DNA from: CAYGZA01 sp964354135
GTDB lineage: Bacteria; Planctomycetota; Planctomycetia; Pirellulales; Thermoguttaceae
Reading direction: 5' to 3'
NCBI GenBank assembly: GCA_964354135.1
Contig: CAYGZA010000055.1
Span: forward strand, 1-26,070
DNA length: 26,070 nt
Below, piece after piece: positions 8,591 to 16,900 of this stretch (its first letter is position 1; each line of letters starts with the position of its first letter). Position numbers and translations under genes: made by a program. A model generated the notes under the pieces. The model searched no databases. It saw nothing but the letters and a program-made list of their open reading frames with translations, and was not told where the DNA came from.

Positions 8591-8776
8591 ATGCCCGATG
8601 CAGTCGAGCGATTCACGGTTGGCTGCCCCAAGTGCGGCAAGCGCTACGTGGTGACGTCGGAGGCGATCGGCAGGAAGGCGAAGTGCAAGTGCGGGCGGTC
8701 GTTCATCGTCGAGAAGCCGCCGGAAGACGAAGAAGACGACGACGGGACGATCTACGGAACCGCCGAGGACCAGTGA
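8591..8776 (+). CDS. Small zinc-ribbon protein with acidic tail
   Basis: The 61-residue protein has a CPKC knuckle (C12, C15) and a second CKC pair (C32, C34) about 17 residues later, spaced as in MJ0042-type zinc ribbons, which bind one zinc. A stretch rich in Glu and Asp follows (44-52). GGGAGGA lies 5 nt before the ATG. The function is unknown; such ribbons occur as short stand-alone proteins or N-terminal modules in Planctomycetota. The TGA stop is followed by C, a weak context, and the +1 frame directly after it reads like protein for about 45 residues. The protein may therefore be truncated by a frameshift or a sequencing error, or be longer through recoding. Confidence 0.6.
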   Translation: MPDAVERFTVGCPKCGKRYVVTSEAIGRKAKCKCGRSFIVEKPPEDEEDDDGTIYGTAEDQ

Positions 8777-8963
8777 CCCCGTCACGTGGGCGGATTACTG
8801 GGGCATCTCCGAGGAAGCGTGGAAAGAGGAGATTGCCTTGCTGCGCCAGGAGCGATGGATGCGGTGCGACGACAGCACCGTGGTCCTGCTCCGCGTGGTG
8901 GACGAGGCCGCTACTTCTTCGGAGCGGGCGGAGGAGGGGGCGGCGGCGGAGCGACCACCTTGA
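8775..8963 (+). other. Probable +1-frame continuation of the zinc-ribbon gene
   Basis: In the +1 frame, starting at the GAC that overlaps the TGA stop, 62 sense codons run to a TGA at 8961-8963. The first ~45 residues (starting DPVTWADYWGISEEAW) have ordinary protein composition with tryptophans and amphipathic helix character, and third positions rich in G/C. No start codon with a ribosome-binding site is found in this frame, which argues against a separate gene. The last 53 bp overlap the end of the convergent PPC-domain gene and encode only low-complexity residues. A ribbon-plus-helix protein of 123 residues would result from the join. Confidence 0.4.
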
Positions 8964-11028
8964 CCGGGACGGCAGGCGCAAGCCGCGTGGACGTTTCCTT
9001 GTCGGTCTTCAGGGTCCCGTTCAGGATGATGTTGTGCCTGAGTCCGACGGCCGCTTCCTTGGCGACCACGATGGTCACGGCCATCTCGTCCTTATCGGGC
9101 GGGATGACCGCCGGCTTGATGGTTATGCCCGGGGGTGGCCCGTCGATCGCCAGGGTGATCGGGCCCTTGGCCGTATCCTTGCGGAATGCCTTGACGGCGA
9201 CCTGGACTTCGGTGGCCTGGGCAACCTGGAGAGGCTCCTTGGGCGGGGCGCTCAGGGCCAGCGTGAAGGAAGGCGCCTCCATGACCGCCACCAGAAACTC
9301 CTTGGTCGGGATAATGTGCCTGTAGCTGAAGGCCTGCATCACGTCTTCCGCTCCGACGACAGTCCGCATAAGCGGCTGGTTATTGAGTGTGGCCGTGCCG
9401 ACCATCGTGACAGGGAAGGCGGTGAGCGGGGCGTCGCGCGGGGCGGTGATCGTCAGGCGGGCCGTGTCCTGGCCGGCCGGGATGACGGTGTCCGTCGCGG
9501 CGAATCCGGGCGGCAAGGTCTGCGGCGCCACGGCGATCTCGCCGCCAAACCCGTCCTTGCGCAAGGAGCTTACCGTAATCACCCCCGTGTCGCCCTGCGC
9601 CAGCCGGATATTGTCCGGGATGATCCGCACGGAGTAGTCGGGCCGGGGAGGCCCGACCACCAGCCGATACGCGTACTCTTCTCCCCCCTTTCCCTGGGTG
9701 TCACGCACCCGCAACAGATAATCGCCGGCCGCGGGGAAAGCGAACACCAGGCGCGAGTCGGCATGGTGCAGCACCAGGGGCGTATCGGGATCGGTGAAGT
9801 CGTCGCTTTCGGCCAGCACGCCGCCTTGCGCGTTCATCACGGTGAGCAAGGAGTCCAGCGGGGAATCGAGCCGCCGGGCTTGGACGTCCAGCACCAGGAC
9901 CTGGTTGGCTTGGGCCGTCACGATGAAGTGATCCACGTCGCCGGGCTGCTGGATGCGGCCGTTGATGGCAGCCGGCAGGGCGACGCGGTTCGCCTGCGCG
10001 GGGGCGTCGTTGGGCTCGGTCTCGCGGACTTCTCGCACGTCGCTTACGGCGAACAGCAGGGCGTTCGAGGTCAGCCCGTTGCGGGCCACGCTCACGTAGC
10101 GAGCCGCCAGGCCATTGCGGGGCGGCGCGAAGAGGATGCTCTCCGGAAAGAGGTTGACTCCGTGCAATTCCAACTGGACGGCCGAGCTGAGCTGCCCGCC
10201 CAGCGGGAAGACGTGCGTCAGGTACGGAAAGACGCCGATGGAGAGCCGGTAAATGAAATCCGCCCGCCCCCGATAGATGACGTCGCTGATCTCGAGCGTG
10301 TACTCTCCGTCCTGGGGAACGGTATAGACCAACACCGAATCGGGGTTGTGGCGGAAGCGATCGACCGAGACAAGCACCTTGCCGCCGGAGTCGAAGAGCG
10401 TCAGGCTGGTGTCGAGAAAGCCGGGGACCGTATCGGGCAGATACGGCAGCAGGGTCCTCGCCTGCACCGCGCAAACGATGGTCTGGCCGGCCTTAGCGGC
10501 GAAGCGGTAGTTGTCGCGATCGTTGTCGACGATCTGGCCGTTGATCAGGATCGGCAAGGCCGCGAGCGCCTGCGGTTTGGTCCGGTCGGTGTTCGGCTCG
10601 ACCTCGTTGACCTCCGGCAAGGCCCCGATGAAGAATCGAAGGCGGTTGGAGACCCCTCCCGGCGTGATCAGTCGCAGGTCCCGCTCGCCCAACTCGGCAT
10701 CGGGCGCCACGGCAACCGACACGCGGACCGCGTTGGGGTTGACCACTTGGACGACCTTGGCCGTCACTCCCGGGCCGGTGATCCGCACGCCGCTGGCGTT
10801 CTGGAAGTCCTTGCCGTTGACCGTGGCCTCGATGGTCTTTCCCCGCTCCGCTCCGGCCGGAAACACGAACGTGACCACCGGCTGCGGCGGCTGGGCCTGC
10901 ACAAGCGTCGCAACGGCGAGGATCGCCCATAGGAATGACCAGCCGAAGGCCAACTTCCGGATTCGCGCTCTGGGAGGCATGCCGCCCAAACGTCGCGGAT
11001 AGGCTCTTAGGGATGACGTGTGGCTCAT
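8911..11028 (-). CDS. Exported protein with TIG-like and PPC (pre-peptidase C-terminal) domains
   Basis: The 705-residue product has a long basic n-region and a hydrophobic core near residues 27-45, which reads as a signal peptide. An IPT/TIG-like fold (47-134) with PAGAERGKTIEATVNGKDF leads. A PPC domain (about 140-265) follows, with EVEPNTD, DRDNYRF and QDGEYTLEI. A second TIG-like segment (271-330) and a second PPC domain (about 336-455, starting ETEPNDAP and ending AAGDYLLRVRD) come next. Ig-like regions and a proline run before APKK end the protein. PPC domains occur on secreted bacterial proteins, often peptidases, but no peptidase motif is present. The start at 11028 has AGGA 9 nt upstream; M17 lacks a ribosome-binding site. 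It is the last gene of the four-gene minus-strand cluster, with a twin-hairpin repeat before it. Confidence 0.9.
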   Translation of the reverse strand: MSHTSSLRAYPRRLGGMPPRARIRKLAFGWSFLWAILAVATLVQAQPPQPVVTFVFPAGAERGKTIEATVNGKDFQNASGVRITGPGVTAKVVQVVNPNAVRVSVAVAPDAELGERDLRLITPGGVSNRLRFFIGALPEVNEVEPNTDRTKPQALAALPILINGQIVDNDRDNYRFAAKAGQTIVCAVQARTLLPYLPDTVPGFLDTSLTLFDSGGKVLVSVDRFRHNPDSVLVYTVPQDGEYTLEISDVIYRGRADFIYRLSIGVFPYLTHVFPLGGQLSSAVQLELHGVNLFPESILFAPPRNGLAARYVSVARNGLTSNALLFAVSDVREVRETEPNDAPAQANRVALPAAINGRIQQPGDVDHFIVTAQANQVLVLDVQARRLDSPLDSLLTVMNAQGGVLAESDDFTDPDTPLVLHHADSRLVFAFPAAGDYLLRVRDTQGKGGEEYAYRLVVGPPRPDYSVRIIPDNIRLAQGDTGVITVSSLRKDGFGGEIAVAPQTLPPGFAATDTVIPAGQDTARLTITAPRDAPLTAFPVTMVGTATLNNQPLMRTVVGAEDVMQAFSYRHIIPTKEFLVAVMEAPSFTLALSAPPKEPLQVAQATEVQVAVKAFRKDTAKGPITLAIDGPPPGITIKPAVIPPDKDEMAVTIVVAKEAAVGLRHNIILNGTLKTDKETSTRLAPAVPVKVVAPPPPPPPPAPKK

Positions 11029-11054
11029 GGTGGGGATTCCTACGCTCGTAATCT

Positions 11055-11108
11055 GTAGGACGGCCCTTCCGGGCCGTCGCGATTGACGGCCTAGAAAGGC
11101 CGTCCTAC
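11055..11108. repeat. Twin-hairpin REP-like element, copy 1
   Basis: Two perfect 8-bp hairpins lie side by side. GACGGCCC and GGGCCGTC pair around TTCC (11059-11078), and GACGGCCT and AGGCCGTC pair around AGAA (11085-11104). The ends GTAGGACGGCC (11055-11065) and GGCCGTCCTAC (11098-11108) are also exact complements, so the whole unit can form one long stem or a cruciform. It sits between the WD40 and PPC genes. A second copy is at 13828-13877. Confidence 0.85.
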
Positions 11109-11113
11109 ACCTG

Positions 11114-12382
11114 CTACTTCAGGGCTGGAGGGGGGAGCTTCTCTCCCGCAATCGCCTTCTTGACCAGCTCGGGGTTCTGAAGGACGCCCGGGATTTTGTC
11201 CGGCGGGGTAGTCAGGTTAGCCGCTCGCCACTGCACAGCCCCCAGGGAGCTGGCAGCGAGGTAGCCGGGGGTCGCAACAATCAGCCACTCTTCCGTCCGC
11301 GGAGTGACTTGCACCAGCGTCGCCAGGAGCCGGTTCTCGGCCGTGTTCCAGAGCTTGACCGTGCCATCGGCGCTTGCCGTGGCCAGCTTGGCGCCGTCCG
11401 GGCTCAGCGCCACGCCGTAGACCCAATCGGCGTGCCCGGTGAGGGTAGCCACGTGGCCACCGCTATTGGGATCGTAGACCCGCACGGTCTTATCGGTCAG
11501 CGGGACGTACATCCGGTTACCGGGCGGCGCCCAGAGGACGCCCAGCGGGGCGGGGACGCCCATGTCGATCGCGCGGGCCAACTGGGTGTTGTCCCGCCGC
11601 CGCAGGCGGATCATGCGGTCGGTCGGACCAGACACCGCCACCGCCACGAGCTCAGCGTTCGGGCCGAAGACGGCGCCGAGGACCGGCTCCATCTGGTCCA
11701 GCTTCGCGACCAGCTTCCAGGTGCCGACTTCCCAGACCTGGGCGGTCCGGTCAGCGCCGGACGTGACGAGGAACTTCCCGTCGGCGCTGAAACTCACGCC
11801 GAGAATGCAGGCGCTGTGGCCCTTGAGCTCGGCGGCGAGCTTCTTCTCGTCGACGCCCCAGACACGGGCCACATTGTCCGCCCCCCCGGCGGCCAGGAGC
11901 TTCCCGTCCGCGCTGAAGGCGACGGCGAACACGGCATCCTTGGGCTCCTGAAAGACCAGGGCCGGCTGGCCGCTCGTGACGTCGAACACCTTGACGGCCC
12001 CGGGGCCGTACGGCGTCCCCTCGGCCACGGCCAGCCACTGGCCGCCCGTGCGGAAGGCCACCGAGCGGACGAAATCGCCGATCTGTCCCACGCCGATCCG
12101 CTTGGCCAGCTTGGCATTGGCCAGGTCCCAGAGCAGCACTTCCTGGTACCCGCCCACGGCGAGGGTCTTGCCGTCCGGGCTGAAGGCCACCGCGGACGTA
12201 GGGACCGCCGGACCGAACGGGATCACGCAGTCCAGCGCGGGCGCCTTCTGGTCGCCCGGCGGCGCGATGATGATCGGAAACGCCAGCGGCTGCTTCTGCG
12301 GCGCAGGCCCCTGCGCGCCCGTCGAGGCGCAGAGACCCAGACACGCGGCCACCGCGATCCCCAGCACGCGTTTGACGTTCAT
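11114..12382 (-). CDS. Exported WD40-repeat protein (beta-propeller)
   Basis: The 422-residue protein begins with a clear signal peptide (residues 1-23, ending near STGAQG). About seven WD40 blades follow. They include AVAFSPDGKTLAVGG with VLLWDL, AVAFSADGKLLAAGGADNVARVW, GVSFSADGKFLVTSGADRTAQVW and GHADWVYGVALSPDGAKLATASADGTVKLW. One central blade (near TDRMIRLRRRDN) is degenerate. WD40 propellers act as interaction platforms rather than enzymes. GGGGAG lies 8 nt before the ATG. It is the third gene of the DUF1549/DUF1501 cluster, 48 bp after the DUF1501 stop. WD40 genes are often found with DUF1501/DUF1549 genes in Planctomycetota, but their joint role is not established. The tail after the last blade (about 340-422) has no recognised domain. 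Confidence 0.92.
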   Translation of the reverse strand: MNVKRVLGIAVAACLGLCASTGAQGPAPQKQPLAFPIIIAPPGDQKAPALDCVIPFGPAVPTSAVAFSPDGKTLAVGGYQEVLLWDLANAKLAKRIGVGQIGDFVRSVAFRTGGQWLAVAEGTPYGPGAVKVFDVTSGQPALVFQEPKDAVFAVAFSADGKLLAAGGADNVARVWGVDEKKLAAELKGHSACILGVSFSADGKFLVTSGADRTAQVWEVGTWKLVAKLDQMEPVLGAVFGPNAELVAVAVSGPTDRMIRLRRRDNTQLARAIDMGVPAPLGVLWAPPGNRMYVPLTDKTVRVYDPNSGGHVATLTGHADWVYGVALSPDGAKLATASADGTVKLWNTAENRLLATLVQVTPRTEEWLIVATPGYLAASSLGAVQWRAANLTTPPDKIPGVLQNPELVKKAIAGEKLPPPALK

Positions 12383-12430
12383 CCCAATGGCTCCCCTGAA
12401 TGGAAGACGGCAAGGCCCGGCGTCGGCGGG

Positions 12431-13786
12431 CTACATGATCTCGTTGAGCAAGCCGCCCGTGAGGCGGGTGCCGTTGGACGGAGGCGTCACATACGCCACG
12501 CAACCCTGCGGGTGCGGAAGCTTCTCGTTGGGGTCGATGCCCAACAGTTTGTAGATGCTGGCCGTGAGGTCCCACGGATACACCGGCCGTTCCTTGGGGA
12601 ACTCGCCCTTGGCATCGCTGGAGCCGACGACCGTGCCTCCCTTGAACCCACCGCCGCCGACCACGGCCGAGTAACACAGCGGGTAGTGGTGGCGTCCGCC
12701 GTTCCACGGGGGAGCCGGATCGATCCTGGGCGTCCGGCCGAACTCGCCGTACCACAGGACGATCGTGCTTTGCAGCAGCCCCCGCTGCGCCAACTCCTCC
12801 ATCAGGCTGGAGAAGCCCTTGTCGAACACGGGGAGCGTCCCTTTCATGGCCCCGAAATTGTCGACGTGGGTGTCCCAGGGGCCCCAATTGACCGTGATGA
12901 ACGGGACTCCGTGTTCCACCAGGCGGCGGGCCAGAAGGCAAGACTGTCCGAAGTAGTTCCGCCCATACTTCTCCCGCACGTCGTCCTTTTCCAACGACAT
13001 GTCGAACGCCTTCTTGGCGTCGCCCAGGACCATGCCGTAGGCCTTCTGATGGAATCCGTCGATTTCCCGAAAGGCCGGCTCCTGGTCCATCTCCCTGGCC
13101 AGCGTGTCGACCGATTGGAGCAGCGTGCGCCGCTCCTCGAGTCGCTTGTCGGTCAGCCCTCCGGCCATCGCGAGGCCCTGGACCCGGAAGCCCTTGTCGT
13201 TCGGGTCCCCGTACGTGGCGAAGGTTTGGTACTTGGTCTCCAGGAACCCCGTATCGGAGAACCAGGGCAGTGGCGTCGTCAAGGTGATGTACGGCGGCAG
13301 CCCGCCTTGGTAGCCCGCGTCGTATCCCTTCTTCAACGACACCACGGCCCCCATCGAGGGATACACCATCTCGCCCGAGGGAAGCGCCCCGGTTGCCACG
13401 GTGTAGGCCCCGGTCTCATGACCGAAGTCCTGGTGGTTGTAGCTGCGGATGATGGAGTACTTGTCGGCCTGTTTGGCCGAGAGCGGCAGGAGCTCGCTGA
13501 TGCGGATTCCCGGCACGTTGGTCTGGATGGGGCTTTTCAGCGGGCCGCAGTAGTCGCTGCCGGCCTCGGGCTTGGGGTCCCAGGTGTCCAGGTGGGTTGG
13601 ACCTCCCAGCATGAAGAACTGGATCACCGATTTCGCCTTGGCCTCTTTGGCCTGGCCGTGGGCTTTCAGGTTGAGCCACTGGGCCAGAGTAAGCCCCGAC
13701 ATGCTCAGCGCGCCCACGCGCAGGAAGTCCCGCCGGTTCAAGCCCGGACGGCTCCAGCCAGCCTGTCGACCATGAATATCCAACAT
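12431..13786 (-). CDS. DUF1501 family protein, Tat-exported
   Basis: This 451-residue protein shows DUF1501 features: an N-terminal twin-arginine signal with RRDFLRVG (18-25) followed by a moderately hydrophobic stretch, the FFMLGGPTHLDTWDPKP block, NHQDFGHETGAY, WDTHVDN and the GEFGRTPRID motif near the C-terminus. DUF1501 belongs to the alkaline-phosphatase/sulfatase-like fold group, and the conserved His and Asp residues may bind metal, but no substrate is proven. The ATG at 13786 is chosen over an in-frame start at 13822 because AAGGAGG lies 7 nt before it and the Tat signal starts there. It is the second cistron of the cluster, separated from the DUF1549/1553 gene by a twin-hairpin repeat. 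The pairing of these two families is characteristic of Planctomycetota. Confidence 0.95.
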   Translation of the reverse strand: MLDIHGRQAGWSRPGLNRRDFLRVGALSMSGLTLAQWLNLKAHGQAKEAKAKSVIQFFMLGGPTHLDTWDPKPEAGSDYCGPLKSPIQTNVPGIRISELLPLSAKQADKYSIIRSYNHQDFGHETGAYTVATGALPSGEMVYPSMGAVVSLKKGYDAGYQGGLPPYITLTTPLPWFSDTGFLETKYQTFATYGDPNDKGFRVQGLAMAGGLTDKRLEERRTLLQSVDTLAREMDQEPAFREIDGFHQKAYGMVLGDAKKAFDMSLEKDDVREKYGRNYFGQSCLLARRLVEHGVPFITVNWGPWDTHVDNFGAMKGTLPVFDKGFSSLMEELAQRGLLQSTIVLWYGEFGRTPRIDPAPPWNGGRHHYPLCYSAVVGGGGFKGGTVVGSSDAKGEFPKERPVYPWDLTASIYKLLGIDPNEKLPHPQGCVAYVTPPSNGTRLTGGLLNEIM

Positions 13787-13827
13787 TGCCGTTCCTCCTT
13801 GGGCTACCGGTGGGAAACACATTACCC

Positions 13828-13877
13828 GTAGGACGGCCCTTCCGGGCCGTCGTGACGGCCTGGAAAGGCCGTCCTAC
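13828..13877. repeat. Twin-hairpin REP-like element, copy 2
   Basis: The structure is that of the copy at 11055. GACGGCCC/GGGCCGTC (13832-13851) has a TTCC loop and GACGGCCT/AGGCCGTC (13854-13873) a GGAA loop. The outer ends GTAGGACGGCC and GGCCGTCCTAC are exact complements. The spacer between hairpins is 2 nt here against 6 nt in copy 1. It lies between the DUF1549/1553 and DUF1501 genes, 42 bp upstream of the DUF1501 start codon. Confidence 0.85.
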
Positions 13878-13925
13878 CCGTCCTACAGGTGTTCTTGTTT
13901 GAGCCGGTCGCTCGGTTACGAAAGC

Positions 13926-16900
13926 CTAGTGGTTGAACAGGAACTCCTTGGTATTCAGTAGCGCCCAGAGCAGGTCCTGGAACGCTTGATGTCTGGGGGG
14001 CTTCAGTGCGGCGGTTGCTTCGGCGAGCTTCTTGGCGGCTTCGGCCGTCTTGGCGTTGGCGGCCTTTTCGTCGCCGTCCGCTTTATCCCGCGCAGCCTTG
14101 GCATCGCCTGCCGCCTTCCGCTTCTGGCTCGCGGCCGTCGCCGCGACAGCCTGCGCGGCCCGGGCACCGTCGGCGGCTGCCTTCGCCTGGGCCGCGGCCG
14201 TTTCGGCTTCTTTGGCGGCCTTGTCGGCGGCCTCGTAAGCCTGGGCCGCAGCGGACACCTGGGGCTGGATCTTCGCCAGGGCCTCCTCCGCCGGCTTCTT
14301 CTGGGCTTCGGCCTGCGTCAGCTTCTCGGCGGCGGTGTTGGCGTCGGTCTGCGTTTGCTGCTGCTTCTGCTGTGCTTGCGACAACACGTTCTTGGCTTCG
14401 TCGGCCGCCTTGCGCTTGGCGGCGGCCTCGTCGGCGGCCTGCTTCTTCTCCGCAGCCGATTTCTTGGCATCCTCCGAGATGGCCTTGGCCTGGGCCGCTG
14501 CCTCTTGGGCCGCCTTCTCGGCTGCCTCGGAAGTTTGTTGCGACGGGACCACGGCGGCCTTCGCGTCCGCCAACGCCTTGTCTGCGGCGGCTTTCGCGGT
14601 GGCGGCCGCCGTCACGGCCTGGGCGAGCGGGGCCAGCTTGGCCTCGGCCGGCTTCTGCTGGCTCTGCACCAGGTCGTCTGCTTTCTTCTTCGCTTCGGTC
14701 GCCTGCTGACGTTTGGCTGCCGCGGCCGTCTCGGCATTGGTCTGGGCGGTCGTGGCTTGGGTCGCCGCGCCGAGCACCGCGGCGGCCGCCGCTTCCGCCT
14801 CTTTGGCTGCCTTCTCGACTGCTTCATAGGCGGCATTGGCCTGTTGCAGTTGCGCTCGGACCTTGGCCAGAGCGTCCTCGGCCGTCTTCTTGTCTGCCTC
14901 CAGTTGCGGCGGAACCTTCTTGCCCGCGCCCGACATGTAGTCCAGGACCTTCTGCTTCTCGTCCGGCCTGGGAAGGCGCGACACCGTGGCCAGGTAGATC
15001 TCGTCGATGATCTCGGGATCGGGTTTGTTGGCCCCCAGCAGCCGCTGGAGGTTCGGGCCGCCGGACACCTTGCCCTCGAAGTGGTCCGAGTTGACCAAAT
15101 GGAGCGACTGCCGCACCGAGCCCCCCAGCTTTCTTTCGCACTCGTAGGGGGTGTCCCGGAGGGGACGGCCAAACAGATCCAACAGCGGATTCCTGATATC
15201 GCCGTCGAACACTTGCGCCGCCCGGGAGCCCATGGGCATGATCGTGGGAGGAACCGGGATCCAACTGGCAAACTGGTCCGAAGTACCGGTCACCTGGCAG
15301 ACCGCGTCCAGGAGTTGCTCCGCGCCCATGCGCCGCAGGTGGTAGTGGGAGAAATTCACCGCGTCGCCGCGGTTGAGGTCGCTGGCCTTGCTGGAAAGCT
15401 GGTAGGTCTTGGAATTGAGGATCAGGCGGAACAGATACTTCACGTCGAACTTGTGACCGACGAACTCCTGCGTCAAGTAGTCCAACAGCTCCGGGTTGCT
15501 GGGCGGGTTGGTGGAGCGGAAATCGTCGGGCTCGTGGACGATCCCACGCCCCAACAACCAATACCACACCCGATTCGCCATCGTCTTGGCAAACCACGGA
15601 TTCTGCGGCGAGGTGAGCCACTCCGCGAACTTCGGCCGCGGGTCCTGATCGCGCGGCATCTCCACCACTTCCGCGCCCAGGAACTTCGGCTTGACGTAAT
15701 CCCTCATCTTCGGGTGGTACACGCCGCCGTGCTGATTGAAGAAGACGACTTCCTCCTTCCACTCCAACGTCGGCTTGATCGCCACCTTGCTGAAGAAGGC
15801 CGCCATTCCCAGGCCGTCGTCCAGGCCCCAGCTCTCCGTGGGGTGCCCGTGGCAGCGGGCACAGTCGAGCCTGGCTCCCATGAACAGCACCGCCGTGGCC
15901 TCGGCATAGGTCTGGGGTTCCCGCTTCTGGACCGCGCGGTAGTAGTTGGCCTGTCCGACCAGGAAGTTGCTCCCGTTGGCCGTGATCAACTCGCGGACGA
16001 ACTGATCGTACGGCTTGTTCGCCGCGATGCTCGCGCGGACCCAACGGTGATACGTCAGCACCCCGCGCGGCCACACCCGGACCGGGTACTCGCTCTTGAT
16101 CCTCAAGAGGTCGCCCCACTTCAAGGCCCAGAAGTCGGCGTATTCCTCCCGCTCCAGCAGGCGGTCGATCAGCTTGCTCCGCTTCTTCGGGTCGGGGTCG
16201 GCCAGGAAGGCTCGGGGCTCCTCGGGCTTTGGCAGGCAGCCGATGACGTCGAGATAGACGCGCCGCAAGAAGACCTCGTCCGAAGAGGCCTCCGACGGCG
16301 GAATGCCCAGCTTCTGGAGCTTGGCGAGCACCAACTCGTCGATCTTGTTGTTCGGATCGATCTTGGGGAAGGGCGTGGGAAGCGGCTGCGGGATCACGAC
16401 CCGCACCACGTCCGACTTCCGCATGAAGCTGACGCTCACCACGGCCTCGCCGAAGCCCTCGGCCTTGATCTTGCCGCTCGGGTCGACGGCCGCCACCTTG
16501 GCATCCGAGGTGTGGAAGGAGGCCAGGCGGGTCACGTCCCGCTCGCTGCCGTCGGCATGGACTGCTCGGACCAGCAGTTGCTGGCCCTCGCCCTTGGGCA
16601 GGACCTTGTCCTTCGGCGCCACTCTCACGGAGACCGGCTTGGATAGTTTGTCATCACCCCAAGAGACTCCCTGAGCCACCCAACTGGCAAGCATCGCGTA
16701 TTCTGCCGAGTTGGGCTGGATCTTCGGTCCCCCTTGGTGCGCGATGGTGTTGGTGGCCTTCAGCAGCACGAGGCTCTTGAGCGGTTCCACCTTGTTGATC
16801 CGCCGCCCCAGGTGCAGCTTGGTGAGGGCCTCGTAGTCGGCGTCGGGCTCGCCGGCGAACATCGAGAGCTTGAACCCCCCTTTGCCCAACGTGGAGCCGT

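Noticed and set aside
8554..10932. 792-codon plus-strand open frame
   Set aside because: It lies antisense to the PPC-domain gene and has the composition of a GC-rich shadow.
11309..13831. 840-codon plus-strand open frame
   Set aside because: It is antisense to the WD40 and DUF1501 genes, both of which have signal peptides, ribosome-binding sites and clear family motifs.
13986..16646. 886-codon plus-strand frame with many Gly/Leu/Arg residues resembling a membrane protein
   Set aside because: It is the complement of the Ala/Lys-rich coiled-coil repeats and of the DUF1549/1553 domains; the hydrophobic look comes from that complement.
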